The notes under the pieces are model-generated. The model made no database searches. It saw only the letters and a list, made by a program, of their open reading frames with translations, and was not told the origin of the DNA. 64,000 nucleotides of DNA from NCBI GenBank assembly GCA_023014335.1, contig JAECYW010000015.1, positions 744,001-808,000 of the forward strand, given 5' to 3'. Shown in pieces: positions 47,030-58,756 of this stretch (its first letter is position 1; every line of letters starts with the position of its first letter). Source of the DNA: Galerina marginata. Its lineage: Eukaryota > Basidiomycota > Agaricomycetes > Agaricales > Galerinaceae. The translations under genes and the position numbers were made by a program.

Positions 47030-47514
47030 AGCAGCGGTGGGGAAGTGGGAACGGTAAGAATGGGGGGGGGGGCAGACATGCTCGTTCAACAGTGAGCGCC
47101 GACCACAGCAGCCAGCCGCCGCCGCCGTCGCGATCACCTCAGTGCCCCCCATTCACACAGCATCTACGTTCGTGGCCAAAACGAGTCAAGTGCCATGGGG
47201 TTTGCGGGGGGGAGGCCTGAGGAAATCGGTGGTGGTGGAAGTATGGTATGGATGGGCGGCGGCTGAGACACAGGTAACGAGGGCTGGGCTGGCAGCGTCA
47301 CAATGGCCTCATTGAATGGAGGTTAGAGCGATGAGACGAACCGCACTGTTCGTCTCGTCTCCTCCTTTCGCCGTGAACAGCTACAGCGCGACCGCGAGGA
47401 CCAGCACGACTGGGTGGTAGTCCCGGTGGCTGGTCCTTGCTCGCCTCCTTGCACATGCTCAGACAAGAAGCAGCAGCCATGTGCTGCTGCTTCTTCTCCC
47501 TCACCTGTAGCTGC
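47030..47514 (-). repeat. GC-rich hairpin module, fragment h
   Basis: Minus-strand fragment with H3 at 47333-47356 (9-bp stem GAGACGAAC with GTTCGTCTC, loop CGCACT) and H4 at 47467-47493 (11-bp stem GAAGCAGCAGC with GCTGCTGCTTC, loop CATGT). The 120 bases before it are unassigned. Confidence 0.55.
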
Positions 47515-48478
47515 TACCTTGATGTCTGAATAAAGGTAAACTGCCCAAGGACCAAGTTGCATCAGGACTGCAATTTGACCGTGACTGTAATCTGACCATA
47601 GACTGTCAACTTACCAAGGGCTGTGAATTAACAATATACTAATGTTTGGCTTATATCTCAATAAGGAAACAAGACACAGCCACGATTTAAATGGATTCAG
47701 GGTCGTATAGCCATTTGCGACACTTTTTATCAGAGGCACAGCCACATCTGAGCACATTTCAAAATGTCTCGGCAAACTAGCCACACTTTTTGACAGCTTG
47801 GGCAGTTTACCAAGCCACCCCCAAATGTGCTCGGATGTGGCTGTGCTATTAATAAAAAATGTGCTGCCAAGCCATCTGACCCTGAATCCATCAAAATTTT
47901 GTGCCTAGCTATTTTTCCCACAGAGAAAAATGCAAAAAACTAAAAAAAAGCTGGCGGTGAGAAATTTTGGCTGACGGGAAAATTTCCCAAAAAGGAAAGA
48001 GGGTTTCAAAAGAACATAATCTATTTTTAGACTCTATTAAAATTTAAATCACATGACCAGGTACCTTCCTCATTAAGATATAAGGCTTTTAGTGTTAATT
48101 AATGAATTAAAGAACTTAGCACAAATGCTGCTAAGTCCAAAATTAACTGGCTGACTAAATACTGCCATTTTAGGCAATTGCATCTTGATTGCCTTTTATA
48201 TCATGGATGCAGTGGCCCTGAGAGTCTTTCTTTATATTTGTTTACATTTGAGGCCATAAAATTACATAAATGTGCGACAAGCATGTCAATAGAGGCAAAT
48301 TCAAAGTCATGTGATCTAAGTGATGCCATCAAGCACCAAACAAATACATATACCTCCTCCTATACGACAGCAATGTCGTAGTCTACCAAATATACATAAC
48401 GTAGGTAAACTAACAGCCTTGGGCAGTTTACCTTCCTGATGCAACTTGCTTCTTGGGCAGTTTACCTACCTGATGTCT
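47515..48478. mobile_element. Fold-back MITE with GGTAAACTGCCCAAG ends
   Basis: Left end GGTAAACTGCCCAAGG...CAAGTTGCATCAGGA recurs inverted at 48420-48470. The interior also folds: CACAGCCACATC and TTCAGGGTC on the left reappear inverted as GATGTGGCTGTGC and GACCCTGAA on the right. tgatgtct lies just outside both ends and could be an 8-bp TSD, but the related element at 58757 has the same bases, so they may belong to the element. Confidence 0.7.
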
Positions 48479-48479
48479 T

Positions 48480-49375
48480 CAACTAGCGGCATAGGCTGTC
48501 TCCCTCCCCACACGACTCTCTCATGCCATATCCGGTCGTCATCAAACGGCGACGGCTGGGCATTGAGGTGGTGCGTGTGCTGGTTGCGCCGACCAGCCTC
48601 CGACACGGCGTTCGCATAGAAGGGTGGCGTTGGGTTGAAGGACGAGCGCGAACGGCAGCACAGTATGTGCTGCCGCCCCACCTTCGCACCTTCACATCCC
48701 AGCAGCCCAGCAGGATTGCTGCTGGTGTTCTGCTCGCTGTTGTCGGGCGGGCGAGCAGCATTGCTATTGCTTGTTTCGAGTCGGGGCGGGTATCGATGGC
48801 GAGGTCGGTGGCGCCGGGTAGCAGCGGGGTAGCGAGGGAAGAAACGGTGGGCGGAGGCGACCTGGCTGAGGTAGGTAGAGCTGGGGTCGATAGATGAGCA
48901 GGGGGCAGTGGGGAGGAGGTCAGGTAAAACGAGTCTATGCAACTTGTTTCACGGCGCACCTGGCGGGTCTCCCACACCCTGGGTCTCCCCTTGTGTTCCT
49001 TCTCCCCACTTATCCACTGCCGTCCCAGCGTCGGCCCACAGCCCTCAGATTGGAGGGGGGGCACGCGACGTTGTAGCATGTTCGTTTGGGTTCGTACGGG
49101 TCGCGAAAATCTTTTAAAGGGATGTATAGTTAGTAAAAACATAATTAATAGCAATAAAAAAGGACTTACTTACGTTTCTTGAGGTGTTGAGGGGAGGGAC
49201 GGGTGAGAGAGGGAGGTGTTGGTGGTTGCAGGTCAAGATCAACAGCGTTGATGGCTGTTGATGTGGCTGATGCCGTTTTTGGAACGCGATGTGATTGGGT
49301 GGATCATCCGGCCTGCTCGGTTTTGGGATGTTCGTCGTCGAGGAGAACGTGTCGGAAGGTGCTACAATGAACACA
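48480..49375 (-). repeat. GC-rich hairpin module, copy e
   Basis: H4 at 48653-48675 (CGGCAGCAC with GTGCTGCCG, loop AGTAT), H2 at 48927-48949 (8-bp stem with one G-T pair), GGGTCTCC pair at 48966-48988, and H1 at 49238-49262 (perfect 9-bp ATCAACAGC with GCTGTTGAT). On the minus strand CGTAAGTAAGT follows H1 and the pyrimidine tract. The region 49376-50029 after it is AT-rich and unassigned. Confidence 0.6.
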
Positions 49376-50029
49376 TAGAATAAATTTAAGGCTCGGAATG
49401 TTATATGCTACTAACTTACCAGCCTAATATGCGCCTCCGAGGTTAAAAATTCAAGTAAAATGCATGTGTATTAAAGCCAACCGACCTCAAACCGAGCTGC
49501 GTGGTGATTCATGCATGCTCGGCCTTCACTTCCTCTGTTTTTAGGATTGAATAGCTTCATTCCGTCTGAATAAAAAATACTAGATTATAGTAGATAGTAA
49601 TTAGTACTTATACAAGTAATTATAATCACTTAGGATAGTTGTTTAACTATCTGGAACATTACCCTTGGATATGACACCAACTGAGCGAAAGATCTGTTAA
49701 CAATAACACACATTTGTGGAAACATACGACCCTCGCTATCACCCACCCATTTGAGCTCGTCCTAAGTATCTAGAGCTGTTTTAATTACATCGACCTTTAA
49801 TTCTACGGGCTTATTTTGTGCTCAAACCCTCCAGAAGTAATACAGTAGAGGTTGTCAAATAAGCTGCGACCCAAAATCACCACGCAATCAGATCATTGAC
49901 TGTTATACTTCACAATTATGGATTTCAGGGGAAGATTTAAATTATCTAAGTTCACATATGAGCTAATAGTAATATCTACAACAAATTCCGATACTATTTA
50001 CATTTATTCACCTAAATTTACAGCCCAGC

Positions 50030-50870
50030 GACGTCCACAACGATGAGGAAGGAGCGGAAACTCACCGGTCCGCGAGTTTAAAACTCCGCTTGGAGTTGAT
50101 CAACGAAGTTCGAACCTTTGTTGGTCTCACCTCTCGCTTCCACCTCGCTCCTTACACCGGTGATACCACCTCTCCGTCAGCTTCCCCAGTTCTGGCCAGC
50201 AGCGAATCCTCGAGCCCGGGGATACCACTGGCCAACTGGAGGGTTAGTCATCACACCGTTACGAATACTACGCGCCGTGCGCCTCTCCCCTGCGAAGGGA
50301 TGTAGACCGGTCATGAACACGACGCCAACTTGGAATGAAGACGATTTTCAACGATCGAGGGTTGAGGCAGGAAATCAAGGAGGGATTAGAGACACAAGGG
50401 GAGGCCCTTGAAAAGGGAGACCCGCATGGTACGTAGCGGTTCGAGTCGCAAGACTCGAACTACTTTCTTATCTTCTCCATACCTCCACCTCCACCGTTCC
50501 CCTGCAGGTACGACGACAATAACGTCGTCACCTCTTGTGAGGACCCACAACCGCCCACCTATCGCAGCCGCGCCCCGCCGTCCCTTCGTCAAACCAGCTC
50601 GACCGACGGTCCCCCCGCATCAACCTCCCTCCTCTAACGACCGCCGACGCCTCTCCCAGCGCCGCCTACATTGCCAATCGCCTCCACCCCATGACATGGG
50701 TCGAGGCCAGCACGCAACATGGGCCCATCCACCACACCTATTGTCCGCGGCACCAGCACCGGCACCAGCATCAGAGCAGCGCCAGCGCCGAAAGGCCAAT
50801 GGGCTGCTGCTGGTAGGTCTACAGTCTCGTCGGCTGAGTCTGGCGCTGCAGACAAAAGGAGACCACGACT
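50030..50870 (+). repeat. GC-rich hairpin module, copy f
   Basis: H1 at 50099-50125 (10-bp stem with two G-T pairs, loop TTCGAAC), CGAGCCCGGGGATACCACTGG at 50211 also present in copy c, GGAGGCCC and GGAGACCC near 50402-50422, and H2 at 50439-50460 (perfect 8-bp GTTCGAGT with ACTCGAAC, loop CGCAAG). It is followed at 50880-51120 by a fragment of the duplicated segment. Confidence 0.6.
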
Positions 50871-51289
50871 ACATCAGGAAAAGGGGGTTTAGTCCCAGAG
50901 AAACCTAAGTTGCTTTGGGTGTCTCTAGAGACTCCAAAGATGCCAAAGACACAAAGCATCCCAGGCCTACCTCGGAACTAAGTGCCTCAGGTTCAAATTT
51001 CCTGGAGCTCTCCCAAAGCAGTCCCAGAGCACGCCAAAGCAGTCCCAGAGCATCCACAGAGCATCTCAATGCACCTATAGAGCATCTCAGACATCCCCAA
51101 GAGATCCCCTAGACCAGGCTGACCAGCTGTAGAGTGTGGTATGTCTTTCATTTACTTTATATCATTCATAGGATAGATAAGATCAGGAATAATCATTCAA
51201 TTCATACTAATGAATACATTCTATTTGTATATCTACTTGTCCTTAACATATACTAATAACTACCCTAATAACTACCCTAATGGTGTATT

Positions 51290-52440
51290 GACCAGGCTTG
51301 CAGTCGCTCTGGCCACCACCACCACCGCCGTCGCGCCACTCAAACTCGGCTCCAGCCTTCGGTGTTGGTTATGCTGTTCATCATGTTGCACTCGCTCAGG
51401 CTTGGGCTTGGGGGTGACTCACACGAAGGTTGGGGCTGGGGTAGCGGGGAATACTTTTGCTCTCAGGGGGCATTACGGCTCGGTATGAGCACATGCTCGC
51501 CACTAAAGAAAAAAAACAAGGTTTTTTTAGTAAAAATAAAAACAAGGAGGGAACGGGGGATATACATAGCGTGGACAATGAGCGCGGGGTCGTGGGTGAG
51601 CGCGGGAGGCAGAAGGAGGGCAGGGGCGGTGGTTCGGGAACCCCGTACTCTTCCTTTTGTTGGCGTCGGGCTTTTCCTCGCATTTTCGCCTGCTCTCGAT
51701 GTTCGACAAGTTGGACAGGGCAGCGGGCCTCTGGGCGGTGTTCGCATCATCGTCCCCTTCGGCCTCACAAGGCGTTTCAGGGCGGCTTTGGTTGCGAGCG
51801 TGACAACAGCTGTATACCGGAGGAGGCGGGGGGGCAAATATCGGGCAACGTCGCTGAAAAGAGGACGCGGGACAAATTTCAGGCGACGTGGTGGAGCAGA
51901 GGGGCTGGGGCGAATGTCGGACAACATAGCGGGGCAGAGGGGCAGGGCAGACATCAACATCGGGCAGAGAAGAGGGAGCGGGGGGGCATACCCAGAGCTC
52001 AACGCCAGTTGACGTGGCAAGGCGGACAAGGCGGGGGAGGCGTTCTCCAAGCTCGATGCCTTTTGATAGGGCAGAGCGGAAGCGTGGGGTTGGTCGAAAA
52101 CAAGGCGGAGGGGGCCGTTGTCCGCGTTTGAGAGATGCGAGGATGTGGGTGTGTTCTGCGGAGGAAAAGGGTGAGAGCAGCGGAGGTTAGTGGTGGGTTT
52201 GGATGGTGGGCGGCCACATACCTGTCGCTCACCCTCTCCTTGCGCTTGCCTCGTGGCGGTCGACGACTTGCCGTGCACTAGACGAGGCGCGCTGCCTGCG
52301 TAACGCCCTCTGAGAGGCGTCAAGGCGGGCGTGTCAACGGCCGCGGGGGTTCATGGTCGTGGTGGGGTGGTGGCTACAAAAGCGTCGACGGCCTTGGGCG
52401 CAATTGACGGACGCGAGGGAGGTGGGAGAAGGGAGGTGGT
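51290..52440. other. GC-rich E4 interior, unassigned
   Basis: A 286-codon minus-strand frame (52323-51463) is open but Pro/Ser/Arg-rich and probably compositional. No hairpin set like that of the modules was found; GCGACGTGG-like motifs recall the 33.3-kb cluster. Confidence 0.3.
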
Positions 52441-52444
52441 GGTG

Positions 52445-53590
52445 TGAGGAAAGAACGACAAGTTGAACTTCCGAGTTCGAAGTTCAACATGCACGTGATC
52501 GACGGGCCGCCGGTCGCGAATCTTGGCAATTTCGCAAAGTTAAACGAACGCACTGATCGTGTGAAATCTAGGAAATCACTTCCAAGATTTCACACCCTCT
52601 TGCTTCCACCTCTTACCTCTCGCCTCTCACCATTCACCGCTCACCAATCCAACCCTACGGGGTAAGTATTTTTTCTTTTTCCCTTTACTTTCTACGCTAA
52701 CTAAGGTTTTAGATTCATTCTTGTGACACGCACGGGTCGTGTGCCTCTCCCCTCGTTAAGGGATGTAGGCCGACCTAGAACAATTCCACACGCCGCGAAC
52801 GAAGCCGCGCCACATCGTGAGGTCCCCCTCAGCCTCTAAAGGTTGCAGGCCGACACCGTAACAGATTCGGGTTGGGATTTGGGGTACGGAGCGGCAAGGG
52901 GAGACCCTAGAGAGGGAGACCCGTGCAGTGCGTCGCAGAACGAGTCGAAACTTCGACTCATTCTGCTGTTCTCATTTCCCCGCCCGTTCCCCGCTCACCA
53001 ACCCCTTGCCAGCCCCTCCACCTCGCCGTTTCCACCTCAAACGCCCATCAACGTGTCTCCCAACTCCCCTTCCCTCAACCCGGATGACGGCGATATGGGG
53101 CAGCAGCATCACGGGTGCTGTTGCTTGAACACGATGGAGCGACGACGACGCCGTGTTCGAGCGCCGCGGTCAAGACAACAACGAGAGCAGCAGCAGCATC
53201 ACCGATACTGATGCTGCTGTTGCTCGAACATGGCGCATGGACGACAATGACGAGGGCAGCAGCAGCAGCAGCAGCACTGGTGCTGTTGTTTCTCATTCAC
53301 CATGGGGAGAAGATGACGCGGAGCAGCAGCAGCTGACGGCGGTTGCACGGCAGCTCATTCAGCTGCTGTTGGCTCAGGTACGAGGAAGAGAGGGAGACGA
53401 AGTTCATCTCCCTCGCCTCCTTCACCTGATCTGCCATCGTCTCCCATGCCTGCTGCCCTTGACTTTTCTCTGCTCGTCACCGCCTTTACGCCTCGCTCGT
53501 TCCGCTCGTTCCCCCGCAACTGCAAGAAGGACCCTTGCTTGGCTCGCCGTCGCCTTCCCCCGTTCTTTTTTTCAATATTGTTGTTAATAT
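52445..53590 (+). repeat. GC-rich hairpin module, copy g
   Basis: Two stems near the start: GTTGAACTT with AAGTTCAAC near 52460-52490, and H1 at 52559-52595 (perfect 11-bp GTGTGAAATCT with AGATTTCACAC). Then pyrimidine tract, GGGTAAGTAT, GGAGACCC pair at 52902-52921, H2 at 52935-52966 (GCAGAA and GAGTCGAA stems with one mismatch between), triplet hairpins from 53100 to 53300 (AGCAGCA with TGCTGCT types), and H3 at 53390-53414 (GAGGGAGA with TCTCCCTC). Confidence 0.6.
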
Positions 53591-53869
53591 TTTATAGTTA
53601 TTGAATAATACAATGTTTCTGAATGGTTTAAAAATTGTTTCTATTAAGTTCTAATATATACAATAGAGAGCATCAGAGAAGCCCGGAAGGAGAATTGAAC
53701 AGACCTGAAAGAGGCCCAGGTAATTGTGATAATTTCAAAGACTACCAGAGAGACCTAGGGAATTGAGCCACTGCCAAAGACATTCAGAGATGCCTGAGGT
53801 AATCCAGAGAGCTAAAGTTTCTTTGCGAAAGTTGAAATTACCTAAAGCGTCCCTGGACCAAAGGTCCTT

Positions 53870-54190
53870 TTCCTGATGTACCAACCACCGACAGCCCCCC
53901 GCTCTGTCACCGTGGACTGCGACGACAGACGAGCGTGGGCGAGGCTGTGGCAGCATGAACGGCGGCGGCGTTGTCGTCGCTGTTGTCTGCTGGGGATCTG
54001 GTGGTACCAAGGCACGAGCAGCGATAAGCTGCTTGTGCTGGTTCTTGCTCCCCATGCCACATCTGCTGCGGACCAGCAACCGGCGACAACGCACTTTCAC
54101 CGTGCTCACTCTCCCCACTGTCACCGGGGAGCTAGAGCGACGACGACGACGGGAATGGGGTACAGTCATCAACCGGTCCGTGAGACAACA
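53870..54190 (-). repeat. GC-rich hairpin module, fragment i
   Basis: Shares CCATGCCACATC-type sequence and CACCGTG blocks with copy c. No complete hairpin set remains. Confidence 0.4.
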
Positions 54191-55269
54191 CCAGTCCATG
54201 AGACAAAATGACTTTCCTGCACCCAATTCTGGGCTGTTTCTCCTAATTTTTTTTGCAAACTGGAGGTCATGTAGTGTATAAAATGTCAATGTACTAATAT
54301 TTGGAGTAAATGCTGATCAATATCACTTTTTTATGGCTCATATGTGACAAATTGCGAAATTTTCAAGGTTTTGAATTGATTTTGGGCCGTTTACACTGCT
54401 TGGAAGGCTGATAAATTTCAGGAAGCGGTGTATTACTGTACAGATGGCACTAGTCTAAGTGATAGTATAATTTTTTTAGGTCTAAAGGTAGTAGGAGTGG
54501 TGCTAAAGTCCTAGGTTCAAGTCAAATGACGGTATTTTGCACACAGCCTCAATACAACTGCAATTTGGGATTTCTGTACCAATGAAACCTGCCTGGACAT
54601 GGTTTAAGTGTCTGAAAATCATTCTTTGGACCAGGACAGAGCTTATACAAAAATTTCGAGGGCAAATTTGACGCTACCATTAACATTTCTTCTGGATCGG
54701 TTATTTTGTATCAAGGAGTGATGTTTTCTAAAAATAGACATGGTTTACGAAAATATTCACTGGAATTTTAAAAATGTACTTCACAGGAAAACAATACTTG
54801 GTATGGCTAGGTAAGATGCAGGTCTATTCATATGAGCAGTTTATTTGGAACCTTTTGAGCAGACGGGTGAGAAAATGCAATAATAGTCGTTTTGTTGTCT
54901 CAACCAACGGTTGATGACTGTACCTGAGTAGAAGGTACATACGAGGGATATAGGCCAGTCCGCCACTGCGACTGCCCGTTGACCCATCCCTTCCCCCCTC
55001 CGGCCCACCTACCACCTCGTCCCCTCTGGCCCGCTTACCTCCTCCCCGCCACCTCTCCTCCCCCCCTTCTACATACATATAATACATATATCTTATAGAG
55101 CATTGTATTTTGTAGTAAAGAATAAAATTGAATATATGCAGGTTATTTAATTAGGAAGGAATCCCCACTGAGAAGATTGACGAAATTGTAAAGCTTGTGA
55201 GAATGATTTATGAACAAAATTGGTACTGTTGGATTTGTATTTATCAGTAGATTACAGCGATACACATAA
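54191..55269. other. E4 interior, one possible SINE head
   Basis: At 54440-54530 (plus strand) TAGTCTAAGTG resembles an A box and GGTTCAAGTC a B box, spaced wider than in a tRNA because of a T run. The rest is AT-rich with nothing recognised. Confidence 0.3.
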
Positions 55270-57169
55270 ATATGGAGGGAAGGGCGTATTGAGCATTGGG
55301 GAGAGCGAAAAGAGGGAGAGAATTGAACGAAATCTATTTATAGCAATATTTCGGAGGAGCATCCCCTCATCGAAGGCCTCCCTATGACTTCCTGGTCACT
55401 TTTGGTGGTAAAAATTATATCATTAGGTTAGTATTAATCAGGAGATTATGAATACACATTTAAATTAGAGGGGACAAAAGAAACAAAGGCGATATACTCC
55501 CCCCAAACAAACGGAGAATTTGCGAACAAATTCAATCTATTTTTATTGCGCCTGCCCATTGACGCCGAGCGTCATCCGAAAGGATGGACGCGCATCCATC
55601 GCTTCCCGTACGAATTTCAGCATAAAAATAACACTGTTAGATTTGTACAGCTCTCTAGATTACATATATGCATTTAATATTGCAAAATTCCAACGGGAGG
55701 GGCATGCAATGCGCCAAATGATCCCCAGCAGCCAATTCGGAGTTCCCGAATGATCGCATCAATTGAGCTATTAATATATCCACCTGTTCCGAGGAAGCCA
55801 GGCACCGAAATGACGCCCATGTCGCGTGTTTCTAAATTTAACCGGTTTTGATGGATTTGACGCGTCGTCCCGAAATAGCATAATATCCAGATTTGGCGTG
55901 GCGGGACTCATGGGACCCATTGTCGGATTCATTTTGACGCGACGGGCAGCACCCCAACGTGTAAAAACATCCCAGATGGCATCTACACCTAAATATAAGC
56001 CTATGGGCGCTTTCCCGACCCTGAGAAGCGCGTCCTACGACGAGCAGCACCCAAAACATTTTTTTTTACCTATGCCCAGGCTCCCCGAGCCCTTAGAGCT
56101 CTTACAGGGCATTTGTAGGCCAAAAGGCCTTGGGCAATCTGCCGTTAAATCTGTATCAGACTGTTGGGCAGTTTCCCTAAGTTGATATATGTTACCAGCT
56201 TATACAGGTGTTTCTTCAGCAAAAGTAACTACGGTAAATTTGCGAAGTCATGTTAATTCAAATGTGCTTGACTTACCAGTGGTTTGGCAGGCAAGTACAA
56301 GCTCAATCCCAAAAAGACCAACAGTCTGCGTTGGTCTCAAACCCAAAGCTCGCAACTGATTGATTCTCCTCCGAAATCTGTTGGAAGCAGCACATGGCTC
56401 CATGACTGTACACAGGTAGTATTGGCTGGTGGTGACGTTGCCGAAAAATCAGGTTTTGTCGTGTTCAGACCATCGCTTGGAGCAAGTTCCCAGCCCCTCC
56501 AAATTGGCCAAGTTGTTGAAGTTCTGGTGGATGCCTCGGCAGAACAGCTTTTGGGTCTATTGATCCGAGACTATCAAGTTGGCGCTGACGCAGTCAAGCC
56601 ATATCAATTTCCTTCACTCCAGAGGACAGATTGTGTAAGATGGTGCCAGTTGAAGCATTGCCTTGCTACTGTTAACACTATCCATAATTGTGCTGCCCAT
56701 GACTGCCAGCCCTCACGGACACGAGAAATACGCCAGGAGAGGAGGGCTACTGGCCGTTTTGATTCAGAGATTCTGCACACCATTCACCCAGAAGACATTC
56801 TCCTTAATCTCGCCCAACTCCGAAGCGCACAATATATCCAACCCTTTTGCCCACCTTCTATCCATGCTCCTTTACTGCGAGATGAACTGGTAGCGCTTGC
56901 GGTGGAGAACCGTAGGCAGCTATTAGCCAGCGCTCTTGCTGAGAGCACCGAAACAGCTAGCACCGCGACGGGGAAACCGAAAGGGAAACAAAAACGCACA
57001 GACACAGCAAAAGGTCCATGTAAACGGCCTCACACAGAAAAATCCTCAGATCCAGGTCCATTGACACAGTTCACATGGGTAGCAGAGACCTTTTGATTGA
57101 CAGATTCTCGACATTAATGATGTTTAAATTTCTATATTGTAAAGATGGCTACATTACTATCCACAGAAT

Positions 57170-58140
57170 TTATTTCCCCATAACTGCAGCCTCGATTTGA
57201 GAGTGAAGAGAGACAATTTGTGGGACTTCAAGATCGTCGATAGAGCCATAATGCCTTGAACTACGGCGGATGAGCAACTGAGACTCTTCCATAGAATCAA
57301 GGGTCCAGTCAGAGGCGTCCGAGTGGGGTAGTCGGAAGAAAGACTCTTCGTCGTCCAATTCCTTAATAGCGGCGATTTCTGTATCCTCAGGTTTATAAGC
57401 CATTCCGCACGGCGATGGTTGGAGCAGATTGAGAAGATCCTGTTGGACTTGTAGTAATTGTAAGTTCTGTTTAGACGTCTCCAGCAGTGCTTTGCGGAGC
57501 TTTCGACACTGAATTTCTGTTTGGCGAAGTTGGCCCAAGACTTTGTGGTGGAAAGAGTGCTTGCGACCGATGTGACAATGAGCTGTTTGTGACGCTGTCA
57601 GCCTTCTTTCAAGTTTGTTGACGTTGTTCTCTTTCTCACCTTTCTTTGTTGGTGTCTCTTCCTCCTTTACTGCGATTTGACCACTCTGGATAGATTTCAC
57701 GGGCAAACTGTATGCCGAATCAAAAGCTGAGTAACATATACTGTGAGTTGGGAATCACATCCGCCTGTAGAGGAGATTGCTTACGTTCTATCTTGCAGGC
57801 TTGGATCTTGTCTGGAATAACTTGAACATGCGCCGACGTGGCCAAGTAGTCATACTCCGGGGAACCTGATGCTGAACAGAACATTACAGTGAGTATGGAC
57901 CTTGAAGCTGGCAGGTATGATTGCTCACCTGCAACCTTAGAGCTTTGGATCTCGTGGAGACGAACTTGCTCGCTCTGGAAGAACTCAACTGCTTGAGTTT
58001 CTCCAACTTGTGAGTTTTGCCACCCGCCCTCTGGCTTAAGCAGGCTAAAGAAAATGTCAGAATTACAATGGCTGAACAGGGGTGCAGGCTTACTAGGCAG
58101 ACAATGACTCGCCTCTTTTCTTTATATCTGCTTGGCTCAT
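57170..58140 (-). CDS. Gene D: 268-residue coiled-coil protein beside the transposase
   Basis: Four exons: 58140-58094, 58044-57929, 57871-57785 and 57726-57170; 807 nt in total. All introns are GT-AG (donors GTAAGC, GTGAGC, GTAAGC; 49, 57 and 58 bases) with matching phases. The start MSQADIKKRGES is the first ATG. Residues about 100-170 are basic and heptad-like (KLERRLTASQTAH ... QLRQTEIQCRKLRKALLE), suggesting a coiled coil; the C-terminal third is acidic (LDDEESFF, IDDLEVPQ). No known family. It converges on the transposase 3' end, 73 bases apart, and diverges from gene E, 174 bases apart. It may be an accessory gene of the same element. Confidence 0.7.
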
Positions 58141-58314
58141 CAGAGTTTGTGAGTGGAGTCTCATTCCTTGCACACCGCCCTTTTTCATGCAGCTTTGGCC
58201 AGTGATGGCGATGCGTGATTCTCCAGCAACCACCGATTGTTGTTTGATTTCCGCTCCAGCCATCCAGCCACCAATTTCTCCCGAACCCTTTCTTCACAAC
58301 TTCCATCCTCCAAT

Positions 58315-58756
58315 ATGGAAGATGGGCTTGCTCACCGCACACCGCGCACTGAAAGTCGGTTCATGCCGTATCCTTCTTCTCAGCCCATGTCCAGCCAGTC
58401 ATCGCCCTCAGTTTTCGACAAAAATTCCAACTCTCCAGCTCCGAGTCAGCAGTCGTTTGGCGGTTCTACCTTCAACTTCAACCATTCAACTCAGCCCGAT
58501 GGTCACGATTTTGGTATGCAGTACATGCAACCACCTCAGCCATCGCTTCAGCGCCATGCGATTTTAGGATTGCACAACGGTCCTGCCTCCACCGCACATT
58601 TTATCACCAAACTGGGTAGAAGTCTCGGCTTGGATGATCGTCACCTCACCCATGCCCATGAATTCAACCAAGTACGTGAATCACATACCGTATGATTCCT
58701 GTTTTGACGATTCTCTCCAGCTCGCAGTTGATTCTACCATGAAGCTCGCACTGCTT
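58315..58756 (+). CDS. Gene E, 5' part: Ser/Gln-rich N-terminus, interrupted
   Basis: Exon 1 58315-58671 (119 codons, phase 0) and start of exon 2 at 58721, with a 49-base GTACGT-CCAG intron. The N-terminus is rich in Ser, Gln and Pro; then HFITKLGRSLGLDDRHLTHAHEFNQLAVDSTMKLALL looks folded. The frame is cut at about 58757 by repeat sequence. A plausible continuation lies at 61578-61880. Function unknown. Confidence 0.55.

Larger units (their letters stand above)
45889..56210. mobile_element. E4: complete long-TIR element, 10.3 kb, 7-bp TSD
   Basis: About 1-kb inverted repeats (45889-46905 and 55270-56210) share AGATTGCCCAAGGCC, GGGCATTTGTAGGCC, CGGGACGACGCGTCAAATCC, TAACACTGTTAGATTTG and CTATAAATAG-like blocks in mirrored order. 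TTTCTTC flanks both sides (45882-45888 and 56211-56217). Ends are CAGCCATGGTAGC (left) and CACCTGTATAAGC (right, read inward). The site lies in an exon of the Plavaka gene. The interior has hairpin modules e, f, g and fragments h and i, a fold-back MITE, a SINE-like piece and a fragment of the duplicated segment. No transposase. Most TIR differences examined are CpG transitions. Confidence 0.85.
42727..57096 (+). pseudogene. Plavaka-family transposase gene, split by E4
   Basis: Left exons: 42727-43275, 43329-43562, 43625-44039, 44135-44393, 44450-44684, 44736-45030, 45081-45436 and 45490-45888, all GT-AG and in phase; coding resumes at 56218 and ends TGA 57096. With E4 and one TSD removed the frame reads through the junction (SLTHFFSKSNYGKF). 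Signatures: WPWASRE near the start of the conserved region, CNDTSGNVSKKWNKHN (DDE-type first Asp), MLSDNPMQSEF, KCFCCVC cysteines, EILHVILLGFVKYFW, and in the right part CLATVNTIHNCAAHDC and HPEDILLNLAQLRSA. The N-terminal 180 residues are acidic. At least one more short intron (near 56250-56283) is needed in the right part. No stop or frameshift occurs in the left exons, so E4 is the main lesion. Confidence 0.8.

Noticed and set aside
47515..48478. 8-bp TSD tgatgtct as proof of a hAT element
   Set aside because: A related element at 58757 has the same bases at its end, so they may belong to the element and not to the target.
51463..52323. 286-codon minus-strand frame in E4
   Set aside because: Pro/Ser/Arg-rich, overlapped by an equally long plus-strand frame, with no recognisable domain. 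Treated as compositional.
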